Source: Chitinophaga caseinilytica
Lineage (GTDB): Bacteria; Bacteroidota; Bacteroidia; Chitinophagales; Chitinophagaceae
NCBI RefSeq assembly: GCF_038396765.1
Contig: NZ_CP150096.1
Coordinates: 3,331,001-3,395,000, forward strand
Direction of reading: 5' to 3'
Length of the DNA: 64,000 bases
The notes beneath the pieces are model-generated. The model searched no databases. It saw nothing but the letters and a program-made list of their open reading frames with translations, and was not told the DNA's origin. The position numbers were made by a program, and so were the translations under genes. Shown here piece after piece: positions 1 to 8,007 of the stretch. How positions within the stretch are numbered: position 1 is the first letter of the stretch; each line of letters opens with the position of its first letter.

Positions 1-186
1 CAGCTCATCGCGCAGGCGGCTACGCCGTTCGTCGGCGGATGGGTGATCCAGTCGATGGGCGTATCGGCGTTCGTGTGGGTATTGGCCGTGCTGGCGGGGA
101 TCAACCTGCTCATTTCATTGCTCATCCGCAAAACCGCAGTGGTACATGTGATGGCGGAACCCTCGGTTATTCGCAAAGCTTCGTAA
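1..186 (+). CDS. Membrane transporter, C-terminal end (probably MFS)
   Basis: An open frame enters from the left edge and ends at a TAA at 184-186, leaving 61 residues. It contains at least one clear hydrophobic helix (roughly residues 22-42, rich in V, L, A and I) followed by a basic RKT stretch and a short polar tail, as expected for the last helix and cytoplasmic tail of a polytopic transporter. The preceding GGWVIQSMG segment resembles the loop before the last helices of major facilitator proteins. The family assignment is inference, because most of the gene lies outside the window. A hairpin terminator follows directly at 196-213. Confidence 0.6.
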   Translation, partial: QLIAQAATPFVGGWVIQSMGVSAFVWVLAVLAGINLLISLLIRKTAVVHVMAEPSVIRKAS

Positions 187-195
187 AAAGAAAAA

Positions 196-217
196 CCCGC
201 TCTGTGGAGCGGGCTTT
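196..217 (+). terminator. Rho-independent terminator after the transporter
   Basis: A perfect 7-bp stem, CCCGCTC (196-202) and GAGCGGG (207-213), closes a TGTG loop and is followed by CTTTCCT. It lies 10 bases after the stop codon at 186, and an A-run precedes it, so it may also work leftward for the converging gene that ends at 362. Confidence 0.75.
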
Positions 218-361
218 CCTGATAAAATATTACTTGCAGATCTCGCCGCAACATCATGCCCGTAACTCATTTTAGTTGCTACGTGCGCGCTTTTTCAGGA
301 AATGCTGATCTTTGATGATCGTTGTTGTGGCGGAGAAATCATTTCCTTTTGTAGTGCCTAC

Positions 362-1534
362 CTATTTCGTCGGTTTCAACACCACTTCATCGATCTTCTT
401 TCCCGATACATCAAACACTTCGATCTGCAATTGCTTCGCATCCGCTTTGGCTTTCACGATGGAGGTATTGGAGTTCACCAGCACCGGGAAATTCCAGGCG
501 CCGGCCTCGGGCATCCTTTTCACGTTGCGGTGCAAATGGCCGGACAGCATCACCTGCGCCCCGGCCTGGTTCAGCAGCGGCACGAATTTTTCCGCCACTT
601 CCTTTTCCCCGTGCCAGCCGCCAAACGGCGGAATATGCGCGATCACCACTTTATACGGCGCTTCGGTGTACTCCGGCCGTTTCAGCGCCTCCTTCAGCCA
701 GGCGGCCTGTTGGGTGCGGTAAGCGTCATAGTCTGCGATGCCGGAGTATTCGATGTCGGAATCGGGCTTGTCTTCCCCCGTATCCAGCACCACGAAGCAA
801 ACGGGCCCCGTGCGGAAAATGTAGTACAGCTGGCCGTTGGCCGCAGGGAAGTACCGCGGGAATTCACTGGCGAACTCGCCCCGCGTTTCGTGGTTGCCGC
901 GGGCGTAATACATGGGCACACGATCGGCAAAAACGCTGATCGCCGTATCCATGAACGAGCTGAATATCTGTGCTTCATTCCTTGAATTGTTCTGCATGTC
1001 GCCGTTGAAGAACACCAGCTGGTTTTGTTTCCAGTCTACCTGCGAGAGCAGTTTCTTCAATACATCGCTTTGCTGGTGGATGTCGTTCACCATGGCGAAA
1101 CCGGTTTCCGTGGCCCGGGGATCGAGGGTGGTGAAGGTGGGTAGCTCGGCGCGGTAAGCGGCGCTGGCGGCGATGTTGCCGTATTTGACGATGTAACTTT
1201 CGTGGCTGAGGATTTCCTGCGAATAGATGCGGTAACGGTATTTGGTGGCGGGTTGCAAGCCTTCGATGCGCACATTGTGCACCATGCCTTCCGTTTTCTG
1301 CCCATGTGCCGCTGCGAAATATTTCGGGCGCTCTTTGGCGTAAAAATGCGAATCGTCCACAGGCGCCAGCTCCACCCAGGCGATGGAATTTTTACTGGTC
1401 GTCCACACGATATTGACGCCGGTTTCCCCGAGCGCCTGCAAATACGGGCCATGTGTGATCTTGAAAGCTTCCTGGCTGAATACGAACAACGGGGCCATGA
1501 CAAAGGCGCCGAGTAGCAATAGGTAATTTTTCAT
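362..1534 (-). CDS. Secreted metallophosphoesterase, purple-acid-phosphatase-like
   Basis: This 390-residue protein starts with a signal peptide (MKNYLLLLGAF..., ending FVFSQ), which is why the start is placed at 1534 rather than at the upstream in-frame codon at 1576. The N-terminal ~120 residues look like the fibronectin-type domain of purple acid phosphatases (HGPYLQALGETGVNIVW). The catalytic part has the calcineurin-like metal-binding blocks in order: NDIHQ, NGDMQN, RGNHE, IAHIPPF and SGHLH. It is expected to hydrolyse phosphomonoesters or diesters in the periplasm or outside the cell. The substrate cannot be read from the sequence. It is transcribed alone, divergently from the gene at 1893. 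Confidence 0.88.
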   Translation of the reverse strand: MKNYLLLLGAFVMAPLFVFSQEAFKITHGPYLQALGETGVNIVWTTSKNSIAWVELAPVDDSHFYAKERPKYFAAAHGQKTEGMVHNVRIEGLQPATKYRYRIYSQEILSHESYIVKYGNIAASAAYRAELPTFTTLDPRATETGFAMVNDIHQQSDVLKKLLSQVDWKQNQLVFFNGDMQNNSRNEAQIFSSFMDTAISVFADRVPMYYARGNHETRGEFASEFPRYFPAANGQLYYIFRTGPVCFVVLDTGEDKPDSDIEYSGIADYDAYRTQQAAWLKEALKRPEYTEAPYKVVIAHIPPFGGWHGEKEVAEKFVPLLNQAGAQVMLSGHLHRNVKRMPEAGAWNFPVLVNSNTSIVKAKADAKQLQIEVFDVSGKKIDEVVLKPTK

Positions 1535-1892
1535 CAAGTAAGGATTAAGATAGCCGGTTTCCTGCGGCGCTAACAAGATAGGGGGATTTTAGCGGGATTT
1601 CCTATCCTGAAATCGATTTCAAGGGAATTCGCTACGTTCAGACAGGTTCCGGGACGCATCCTTCCATCCGCCGCCACCGCCTTTCGTCCAGAATTCAACC
1701 GGTAGGGCCGGGTAGCGTGGAAAATGCCGAAATGGCTATTGGTAGGGGATTTGGGCGGCCGGGAGCCATTCACTAAGCGTATGAAGTACACAATCCATGG
1801 AAAAAATTTCCTTCCGGAAAATTTATTGATTACTTTGAGCGGCTCATTTGATAAGCATTTTAACCGTTCGCTCTTAAACAGCACTTAACACG
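1535..1892. other. Divergent intergenic region with a 14-bp palindrome
   Basis: This 358-bp gap separates two divergent genes and should hold both promoters. A perfect palindrome, TGAAATCGATTTCA, lies at 1608-1621, about 75 bp upstream of the metallophosphoesterase start, and is a possible operator. A near match to the Bacteroidota -7 box (TTACTTTG, 1830-1837) lies 55 bp upstream of the gene at 1893. No small gene or RNA was recognised. Confidence 0.4.
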
Positions 1893-4505
1893 ATGATCAA
1901 AACTTCGCTTGCCCTGCTCTGCACCGCATCGGTACTGGCTGGCGCAAACTTCTACTTGGGAGACAAGAAATTCAAGTTGTCCGATCCCCCGGAATTGACC
2001 ATTTCCCGTTTTGCCGGCCCGGATATCACCCCCAGTCCGGCCTGCCTCGCGGTAGCGCCCAATGGCGACGTATTCGTAGGGGTAGACATGATCGGCTCGC
2101 TCGGGAAAGACCCCGGGAAAGGCCGTATCCTGCGGCTTACAGACAGCGATAACGACGGCAAAATGGACGCGCACACCGAGTTCGCCGTGGTAGACAACCC
2201 CCGCGGCATCCTTGTGATCGGCAAAAAAGTGTATGTGCTCCACACCACCTTCTCCGCAGAAACCGGGAAAGCCACGGGCATGTCGCTCGTGCTGTTCGAG
2301 GACAATGACGGAGACGGTAAGGCGGACGGGGCTCCCCAGCCGCTGGTGACCGACCTCAGCAACACCAAATACATCCAGGAGCGCGGTACAGACCACGCTA
2401 CCAACGGTATCCGCATGGGTATCGACGGATGGATCTATATTTCCGTGGGCGACTTCGGTTTCCACAACGCCACCGACCGTTCCGGCAAGAAAATGACCAT
2501 GCTCGGCGGCGGCATCGTACGTGTGCGGCCCGACGGTACGGAGATGGAAGTCTTCACCCACGGCACCCGTAACGTGTACGACGTGGCCATCGACCCGTTC
2601 ATGAACGTGTTCACCCGTGAAAACACCAACGACGGCGGCGGCTGGAACGTGCGTTTCTCGCACCACATCCAGTCGGGCGAATATGGCTACCCCGTATTAT
2701 TCCAGCACTTCACCGACGAGATCCTGCCCGCGCTGGTAGACGTTGGCGGCGGTTCCGGAACGGGCGCGCTCTACATGTCTGAGCCAGGCTGGCCGGAGAA
2801 ATTCACCAACGTGCCCATGATGGCGGATTGGGGCAGGAGCATGCTCTACATCCACCGCGTAACGGCCGACGGTGCTACTTTCACGCAGAAGGAAGAGGAG
2901 TTCCTCGGTATTCCGCAGATCACCGACCTGGATGTGGACGGTTCCGGCAGGCTGTACCTTTCCGCATGGGACGGTGCCGGCTATTCCGGTAGCCCCAATA
3001 AAGGATACATCATCCGTGCGGTCCCCAAAGACTGGACGTATACCGCATTCCCCGATATCACGAAATCTTCCGTAGCCGAACTGGCGGCGATGCTGAAATC
3101 CCCCAGTTCCGTGGCGCGCCTGGCCGCGTCCCAGGAGCTCGTTTCCCGGGAAGATAAACAGGCGGCTTCCGCAGCGGCGCTCGCCGTGGCGGTAGATATG
3201 GAAGCGCCTTTGTACGCCCGCGTTGCCGGTATTTATACCTATGCCCAGGCGGCTGGCCATGACGGTATCGCCGGGCTGACCGGTCTTACCAAAGACGCTA
3301 CTGTCCGCGAGCACGCACTGCGCGCCCTGGCAGACCGCAAGGGCCTGGTAGCCGACGTTTCCATCGATCCGTTCCTGCAAGGCATTAAAGATCCCTCGCC
3401 CCGCGTAGCCGCAGCGGCCATCGTAGGCCTCGGCCGACTGGGCCGCCAGGAAGCAGCGGCAGCCCTGTTGCAGACGAAAGTTCCCGCAACGTTCGTGGCG
3501 CCGGCAAAAGGCACTGAAGGTCCGCACGCGACGCCGAACGCCGCGATCGTACTGCCGCACCTGGCCGTGCAATCGCTGGTGAAACTGCATGCGGTAGACG
3601 CTGCCGTGGCGGGCATCAATGGCCCCAACGGCGCGCTGGCGATGTGGTCGCTCCGTTACATGCACGATACCAAAGCGGTGAACGGACTGCTGGCGGCGTA
3701 TCCGCTGGCCAAAGACCTGAAACAGAAAAACCAGATCATTACCACGCTGGCCCGCCTTTACAAGAAAGAAGCGGATTACGACGCCTCCTGGTGGTGGGGC
3801 ACCCGTCCGGATTCTCACGGCCCTTACTACAAAGCGGTGACCTGGGAAGGATCGGCGGCCATCGAGAAGTTCCTGAAGCGTGAAGCGTTGAAAGCGCCCG
3901 CCCGCAAGCAGTTCTTCACCGACCTCGACGAGCGCAACCGTATGGAAATCGCCGCATTCGCACCGGCGAAGAAAGAAGACGCGGTCGCCAAAAACGAGCC
4001 GAAAGTAGACCTCGAAAAAATCAAGAATAAAAAAGGACAGGTGGGCAAATCTTCCATCGAAGACGTGCTGATCGCCGTGAACAACATCAAAGGCGATCCC
4101 GCGAAAGGGAAGCTGCTCTTCACCGCCCAGGGTTGCGTGGCTTGCCACAGCATCAACAAGGGTGAGAAGATGAAAGGCCCGTTCATGGGCCAGATCGGCT
4201 CGATCATGAACCGCGAACAGATCGCTGAGTCTATCCTCAAACCGAACGCTTCCATTTCCCAGGGTTTCGCGACCGTGACGATCACCACGAAAGACAAAAA
4301 ATCCTACATGGGCTTCGTGACGGAAGAAACCGCTTCCAGAGTGGTGCTGCGCGATATCGGCGGCAACGTGACCACGCTGAAAGCTTCCGACATCGCATCC
4401 CGTAAGGAAATGAAGAATTCCATGATGCCGGCCGGCCTGGCGAACGCCCTTTCTTACGAAGAACTGGCTTCGCTGGTGACTTTCCTGTCGCAGCAGAAGA
4501 AATAA
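1893..4505 (+). CDS. Secreted beta-propeller/HEAT protein with C-terminal cytochrome c
   Basis: The 870-residue protein has a short N-terminal signal sequence (MIKTSLALLC...). Residues ~25-375 form a sorbosone/glucose-dehydrogenase-like beta-propeller with repeated PNGDVFVG-type and DNDGDGKAD-type blades. Residues ~385-545 are alanine-rich helical repeats of HEAT type (SPRVAAAAIVGLGRLG). Residues ~735-870 are a cytochrome c-like domain with the haem motif GCVACHS (C748, C751, H752) and a later MMP segment that can supply the methionine ligand. This architecture matches the family described in Planctomycetes and Verrucomicrobia as membrane-bound dehydrogenase with a Pirellula-type haem-binding domain (TIGR02603). 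Likely role: periplasmic oxidation of a sugar or aldose derivative with electron transfer to the haem. The substrate is unknown. Confidence 0.85.
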   Translation: MIKTSLALLCTASVLAGANFYLGDKKFKLSDPPELTISRFAGPDITPSPACLAVAPNGDVFVGVDMIGSLGKDPGKGRILRLTDSDNDGKMDAHTEFAVVDNPRGILVIGKKVYVLHTTFSAETGKATGMSLVLFEDNDGDGKADGAPQPLVTDLSNTKYIQERGTDHATNGIRMGIDGWIYISVGDFGFHNATDRSGKKMTMLGGGIVRVRPDGTEMEVFTHGTRNVYDVAIDPFMNVFTRENTNDGGGWNVRFSHHIQSGEYGYPVLFQHFTDEILPALVDVGGGSGTGALYMSEPGWPEKFTNVPMMADWGRSMLYIHRVTADGATFTQKEEEFLGIPQITDLDVDGSGRLYLSAWDGAGYSGSPNKGYIIRAVPKDWTYTAFPDITKSSVAELAAMLKSPSSVARLAASQELVSREDKQAASAAALAVAVDMEAPLYARVAGIYTYAQAAGHDGIAGLTGLTKDATVREHALRALADRKGLVADVSIDPFLQGIKDPSPRVAAAAIVGLGRLGRQEAAAALLQTKVPATFVAPAKGTEGPHATPNAAIVLPHLAVQSLVKLHAVDAAVAGINGPNGALAMWSLRYMHDTKAVNGLLAAYPLAKDLKQKNQIITTLARLYKKEADYDASWWWGTRPDSHGPYYKAVTWEGSAAIEKFLKREALKAPARKQFFTDLDERNRMEIAAFAPAKKEDAVAKNEPKVDLEKIKNKKGQVGKSSIEDVLIAVNNIKGDPAKGKLLFTAQGCVACHSINKGEKMKGPFMGQIGSIMNREQIAESILKPNASISQGFATVTITTKDKKSYMGFVTEETASRVVLRDIGGNVTTLKASDIASRKEMKNSMMPAGLANALSYEELASLVTFLSQQKK

Positions 4506-4524
4506 AGCATTTGCTTTCGAAGAT

Positions 4525-4561
4525 AAAAGCGCCGCACCCCTTGGGGTGCGGCGCTTTTTTA
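4525..4561 (+). terminator. Strong rho-independent terminator
   Basis: A 16-bp perfect stem, AAAAGCGCCGCACCCC (4525-4540) and its complement at 4543-4558, has a TT loop and runs into a T-tract. It ends the transcript of the cytochrome/propeller gene. Confidence 0.92.
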
Positions 4562-4695
4562 TGTTTTCGCCGGGAAGGGGAACTGCCAGCATAAAGGATG
4601 TAAACCGAAAACAGGATTAACATTGAACTTTGTAAACCAATATCAGTATTTTCTAACATAAGGTGTAAACTTACAGCAGGACTAGACCCAATGTC

Positions 4696-4772
4696 CATAC
4701 GTATAGATACAGTAGGGATATAGTAGGGATACCGTACTGTAACCGTATTGGAACAGTACTGGAACAGTACTA
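4696..4772 (+). repeat. Array of seven 11-bp repeats, GTA every 11 bases
   Basis: Seven consecutive 11-base units occupy 4696-4772. Each has GTA at positions 6-8 (starting at 4701, 4712, 4723, 4734, 4745, 4756 and 4767), and six of seven end in G. Typical units are ATACAGTAGGG, ATACCGTACTG and GAACAGTACTG; the last two differ only in their final base. The period is close to one helical turn, so every GTA faces the same side of the DNA. Some units are mutual inverted repeats (GTACTGT 4734-4740 with ACAGTAC 4753-4759). The array lies 152 bp upstream of the alcohol dehydrogenase and could be a multi-site operator or a degenerate minisatellite. Confidence 0.8.
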
Positions 4773-4924
4773 TGTACTATTGCACCGGGGCTGCGAATCG
4801 GGGTAACACATCCGGTTGCAAGTGCCATTTCCTTTATATCCTCTGATCCGTAACAGGAAAAGTCGGATCCGGACAAGGAATTCCCGTCAGGATTAGCCAT
4901 TTTTGACCCAAAACCGCGCAACGA

Positions 4925-5938
4925 ATGAAGATTTTGACCTGCACCACGCCCGGAATCCTGACATACGGCGAAGCATCGCAACCGGAATTGAAGAAAGACC
5001 ACGCGATCATCCGCATCCGCCGGATCGGCATTTGCGGTACCGACCTGCATGCTTTTGAAGGCACGCAGCCTTTTTTCAGTTACCCGCGGGTGCTGGGGCA
5101 CGAGCTTGCTGGCGAACTGGTGGCCGTGGACGGCGCGCCGGGGTTCGAAGCAGGGGAGGCCGTCACCTTCATTCCCTATTTCAATTGCGGGAAATGCATC
5201 GCCTGCCGGACCGGGAAACCCAATTGCTGTGTGAACATCGCCGTGTGCGGCGTGCATGTGGACGGTGGGATGGTGGAATACCTGCAGGTGCCGTCGGCCT
5301 CCCTGCTGCATGGCGAAGGGCTTTCGAATGATGCGCTGGCGCTTGTGGAGCCCCTGGCCATCGGTGCCCACGGCGTGCGCCGGGCGGGCGTGATGCCCGG
5401 AGAATTCGTGGCGGTGATCGGCGCGGGCCCCATCGGGCTGGGGATCATGGAATTTGCCCGGATCGCCGGGGCGGAAGTGATCGCCGTAGATATCAACCCC
5501 CAACGCCTCCAGTTCTGTAAAGACAAGCTCAACATCAAACATACCATCAACGCCGCTGCCGAAAACCCCGAAGCAGCGCTCCAAACCATCACCCATGGCG
5601 ATTTTCCGACCGTGGTGATAGACGCCACGGGCAGTCAGCGCGCCATCAACGACGGCTTCCGCTACCTCGCGCACGGCGGGCGGTACGTGCTCGTGGGGCT
5701 CCAGCGCGGGGAGATTTCCGTCGCCCATCCCGAATTCCACAAACGGGAAGCCACCCTCATGAGCAGCCGCAACGCCACGAAAGAGGATTTCCGGCATGTC
5801 ATGGACGCCATGCGCAAAGGGCTCGTGGATCCTACCCATTACATCACCCATACCGTCAATTTCGGTGAAGTGGCCGGAAAATTCGCGTCCTGGCTCGATC
5901 CGGCCAGTGGCGTGGTGAAAGCCATGGTGCAGTTGTGA
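4925..5938 (+). CDS. Zinc-dependent medium-chain alcohol/polyol dehydrogenase
   Basis: The 337-residue protein has the full MDR layout. Catalytic zinc residues are C37 (GICGTD), H59 and E60 (GHE) and probably E142 (VEPLAIG). The structural zinc site is the four-cysteine lobe C88, C91, C94 and C102. The Rossmann motif is GAGPIG at 166-171. The length is usual for sorbitol, threonine or galactitol-phosphate dehydrogenases, which oxidise secondary alcohols of sugars or polyols with NAD(P)+ in the cytoplasm. The exact substrate is not evident. It stands alone behind the 11-bp repeat array, which suggests dedicated regulation. Confidence 0.88.
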   Translation: MKILTCTTPGILTYGEASQPELKKDHAIIRIRRIGICGTDLHAFEGTQPFFSYPRVLGHELAGELVAVDGAPGFEAGEAVTFIPYFNCGKCIACRTGKPNCCVNIAVCGVHVDGGMVEYLQVPSASLLHGEGLSNDALALVEPLAIGAHGVRRAGVMPGEFVAVIGAGPIGLGIMEFARIAGAEVIAVDINPQRLQFCKDKLNIKHTINAAAENPEAALQTITHGDFPTVVIDATGSQRAINDGFRYLAHGGRYVLVGLQRGEISVAHPEFHKREATLMSSRNATKEDFRHVMDAMRKGLVDPTHYITHTVNFGEVAGKFASWLDPASGVVKAMVQL

Positions 5939-6040
5939 CGATCGCCGCCGGTCAGGACTCCTCCCTTCCTTAATTTTCTCGCATTTTTATTATTTTTATC
6001 CCGAATCAACCATCACCGCATGCCAAGGGAGGGGGACGGA

Positions 6041-6604
6041 ATGAGCGAGCATCTAAATAATGAAGGGTCGTTGCTGGCCGAAGTAGGGGCTTCCGATGAG
6101 CGGGCGTTCGAAACGATCGTCCGTCATTATTTCCCGCGACTGCTGCCGTTTGCCATTAAAATCACGAAAAACAAGGCTGTAGCCGAAGATATCGTGCAGG
6201 AAGCATTCCTGCGCCTGTGGCAGCACCGTGCGGAATATGAGAAGATCCTGTTCCTGCGCGCCTGGCTGTTCACCGTAGTATCCAACCTCTCGCTTACCTA
6301 TATCAAGCGCCTCGCCCGTGAAGGCAAGCTCCTTCAGCATCTCCGCGATTTTTCCGACACCGCGCGTTCCGACGTAGCCGAACAGCTTCAGTTCCGGGAA
6401 AGCGGCAACGTGATCGCCCGGGCCGTAGACCGGTTGCCGCCCCAACAGCAGCAGATTTACCGGTTGAGCCGCTACGAGGGCCTTTCCATCCCCGAAATCG
6501 CCGCCAGGTTGCAGCTGTCTCCCAATACGGTGAAAAACCATTTGGTGCGGGCGCTGCAGTCGGTCAGGGATTTCGTCCGCAAAGCGGGATTGTTCTGGTT
6601 CTGA
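6041..6604 (+). CDS. ECF RNA polymerase sigma factor (FecI-like), module A
   Basis: About 187 residues. Sigma region 2 is AFETIVRHYFPRLLPFA through DIVQEAFLRLW, and region 4 is LPPQQQQIYRLSRYEGLS followed by a helix-turn-helix (IPEIAARLQLSPNTVKNHL). The ATG at 6041 follows a purine-rich ribosome-binding-like stretch (AGGGAGGGGGACGGA) and is preferred over the in-frame ATG at 6020. Together with the FecR protein at 6695 and the STN-bearing SusC at 8008 it forms a surface-signalling cascade: substrate at SusC, signal through FecR, release of this sigma factor, transcription of the uptake genes. Confidence 0.9.
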   Translation: MSEHLNNEGSLLAEVGASDERAFETIVRHYFPRLLPFAIKITKNKAVAEDIVQEAFLRLWQHRAEYEKILFLRAWLFTVVSNLSLTYIKRLAREGKLLQHLRDFSDTARSDVAEQLQFRESGNVIARAVDRLPPQQQQIYRLSRYEGLSIPEIAARLQLSPNTVKNHLVRALQSVRDFVRKAGLFWF

Positions 6605-6694
6605 AAAAAAATCGAAAATATTTTCGGGCGCACTGGTCCTAACCCGCCGTTCGATAGTTATAGCTATATCGTTGTTGCAAATTTCTATTCCACC

Positions 6695-7849
6695 ATGTCA
6701 AACGAACAAAGGGACAAAGTGCGTCTCCTCCTCCGGCAATATTACGCCGGCAGCATAGGAGAAAGCGAAGCCGCCGAACTGGGCCGGTTGCTGCAGGAAG
6801 GGCGGTACGACGCCCTCATGCACGAAACCCTCGCCGGGCTCGGTGAAGCCGAACAGCCGATGGACCTGGCGCCGGGAGACATGGACCGGACCATGGCCCG
6901 CATCCACGCCAGGAAAGCGCCCGCGAAAGTGCGCAGCCTGCATTGGCGGAAAATCGCCGTGGCCGCCGCGATCGTGCTGATGGCCAGCGCCGGCGGATAT
7001 TACGCCCTGCGGCCGGCAGGAAAAACGGCTGCCACCGCCCGGCATTTCGGTGGAGAAGCGATGCCCGGCTCCAACAAGGCCACGCTGACCCTGGGAGACG
7101 GCAGCCTGCTGAACCTTTCCGATGCGGAAAACGGGGAACTGGCTGCGAAAGGCGGCGGCAACGCGGTGAAGACGGGACAGGGTGCCCTGGCTTACGCCGA
7201 AGGCGCCGGTGACGTGGAATATCATACGCTCACAACGCCCCGCGGCGGACAATACCGGCTTACCTTGCCCGATGGCTCGGTGGTGTGGCTGAACGCGGGC
7301 AGCGCCCTTCGCTACCCAACGGCGTTCGAAGGAAAGGAAAGGGCCGTGGAACTGACCGGCGAAGCCTATTTCGAAGTGTCTGCCCAAACGGAGCGCCCCT
7401 TCACCGTAAAGCTCCGCGACGGCGCGAACGTGCTGGTATTGGGAACGGGATTCAACGTACAGGCGTACGCCGACGAGCCCGCCAGCCGCACAACGCTGGT
7501 GAACGGCGCAGTGCTCGTGAAAAAGGGAACGGAACAGCAACTGTTGCGCCCGGGCCAGGAAGCCATTGCGGCGGCCGGCATCCAACTGAACGCGCAGGCC
7601 GACGTGGAAGCCGCCACCGCCTGGAAGAACGGCATCTTCCTCTTCCGCGACGCGCCGATAGACATCGTGATGAAACAGTTATCCCGTTGGTATGACGTGG
7701 ATGTGAAATATGAAAAAGGAACGGTGAAGGAATTCTTCAATGGCACGATCCCGCGGAACGTTCCGCTGTCGAAAGTGCTGGAATTATTGGAACTGACAGG
7801 ACTTGTACACTTTACAATCAATGGAAATACAGTAACTGTGACACCCTGA
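6695..7849 (+). CDS. FecR-family anti-sigma factor, module A
   Basis: The 384-residue inner-membrane protein has a cytoplasmic N-terminal part that should bind the sigma factor, one membrane helix at ~86-104, a periplasmic FecR domain (TPRGGQYRLTLPDG, then VWLNAGSALRYP and GEAYFEV) and a C-terminal DUF4974-type domain (~320-384) ending in NGNTVTVTP. In this family the periplasmic part receives the signal from the STN domain of the partner SusC. It lies 90 bp after its sigma gene and 158 bp before susC. Confidence 0.92.
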   Translation: MSNEQRDKVRLLLRQYYAGSIGESEAAELGRLLQEGRYDALMHETLAGLGEAEQPMDLAPGDMDRTMARIHARKAPAKVRSLHWRKIAVAAAIVLMASAGGYYALRPAGKTAATARHFGGEAMPGSNKATLTLGDGSLLNLSDAENGELAAKGGGNAVKTGQGALAYAEGAGDVEYHTLTTPRGGQYRLTLPDGSVVWLNAGSALRYPTAFEGKERAVELTGEAYFEVSAQTERPFTVKLRDGANVLVLGTGFNVQAYADEPASRTTLVNGAVLVKKGTEQQLLRPGQEAIAAAGIQLNAQADVEAATAWKNGIFLFRDAPIDIVMKQLSRWYDVDVKYEKGTVKEFFNGTIPRNVPLSKVLELLELTGLVHFTINGNTVTVTP

Positions 7850-8007
7850 TGAACAGCTGCATCGGGTAGTACGCAGGCCATCTGAATCGCAGGTATCCCG
7901 GAGCGGAAAAACGCCGCCGGGAAAGGGACCGCCTTGTCTGAAAGGGCGGCCCGGGGAAAAGGGACATACATTTCAGACAGAGATTATTTATCACCAAAAT
8001 CGAATTT

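Larger units (their letters stand above)
4506..4924. other. Intergenic region upstream of the alcohol dehydrogenase
   Basis: This 419-bp gap holds the terminator at 4525-4561 and the 11-bp repeat array at 4696-4772. Nothing else was recognised between the array and the ATG at 4925, a leader of about 150 bp. No convincing open frame with a start and a family resemblance is present. Confidence 0.6.

Noticed and set aside
2697..4592. 631-codon antisense open frame
   Set aside because: It is a shadow of the propeller/HEAT/cytochrome gene; it also crosses that gene's terminator and shows no domain.
4696..4772. CRISPR-like interpretation of the 11-bp array
   Set aside because: Units are directly adjacent with no spacers and are far too short; no cas gene is present.
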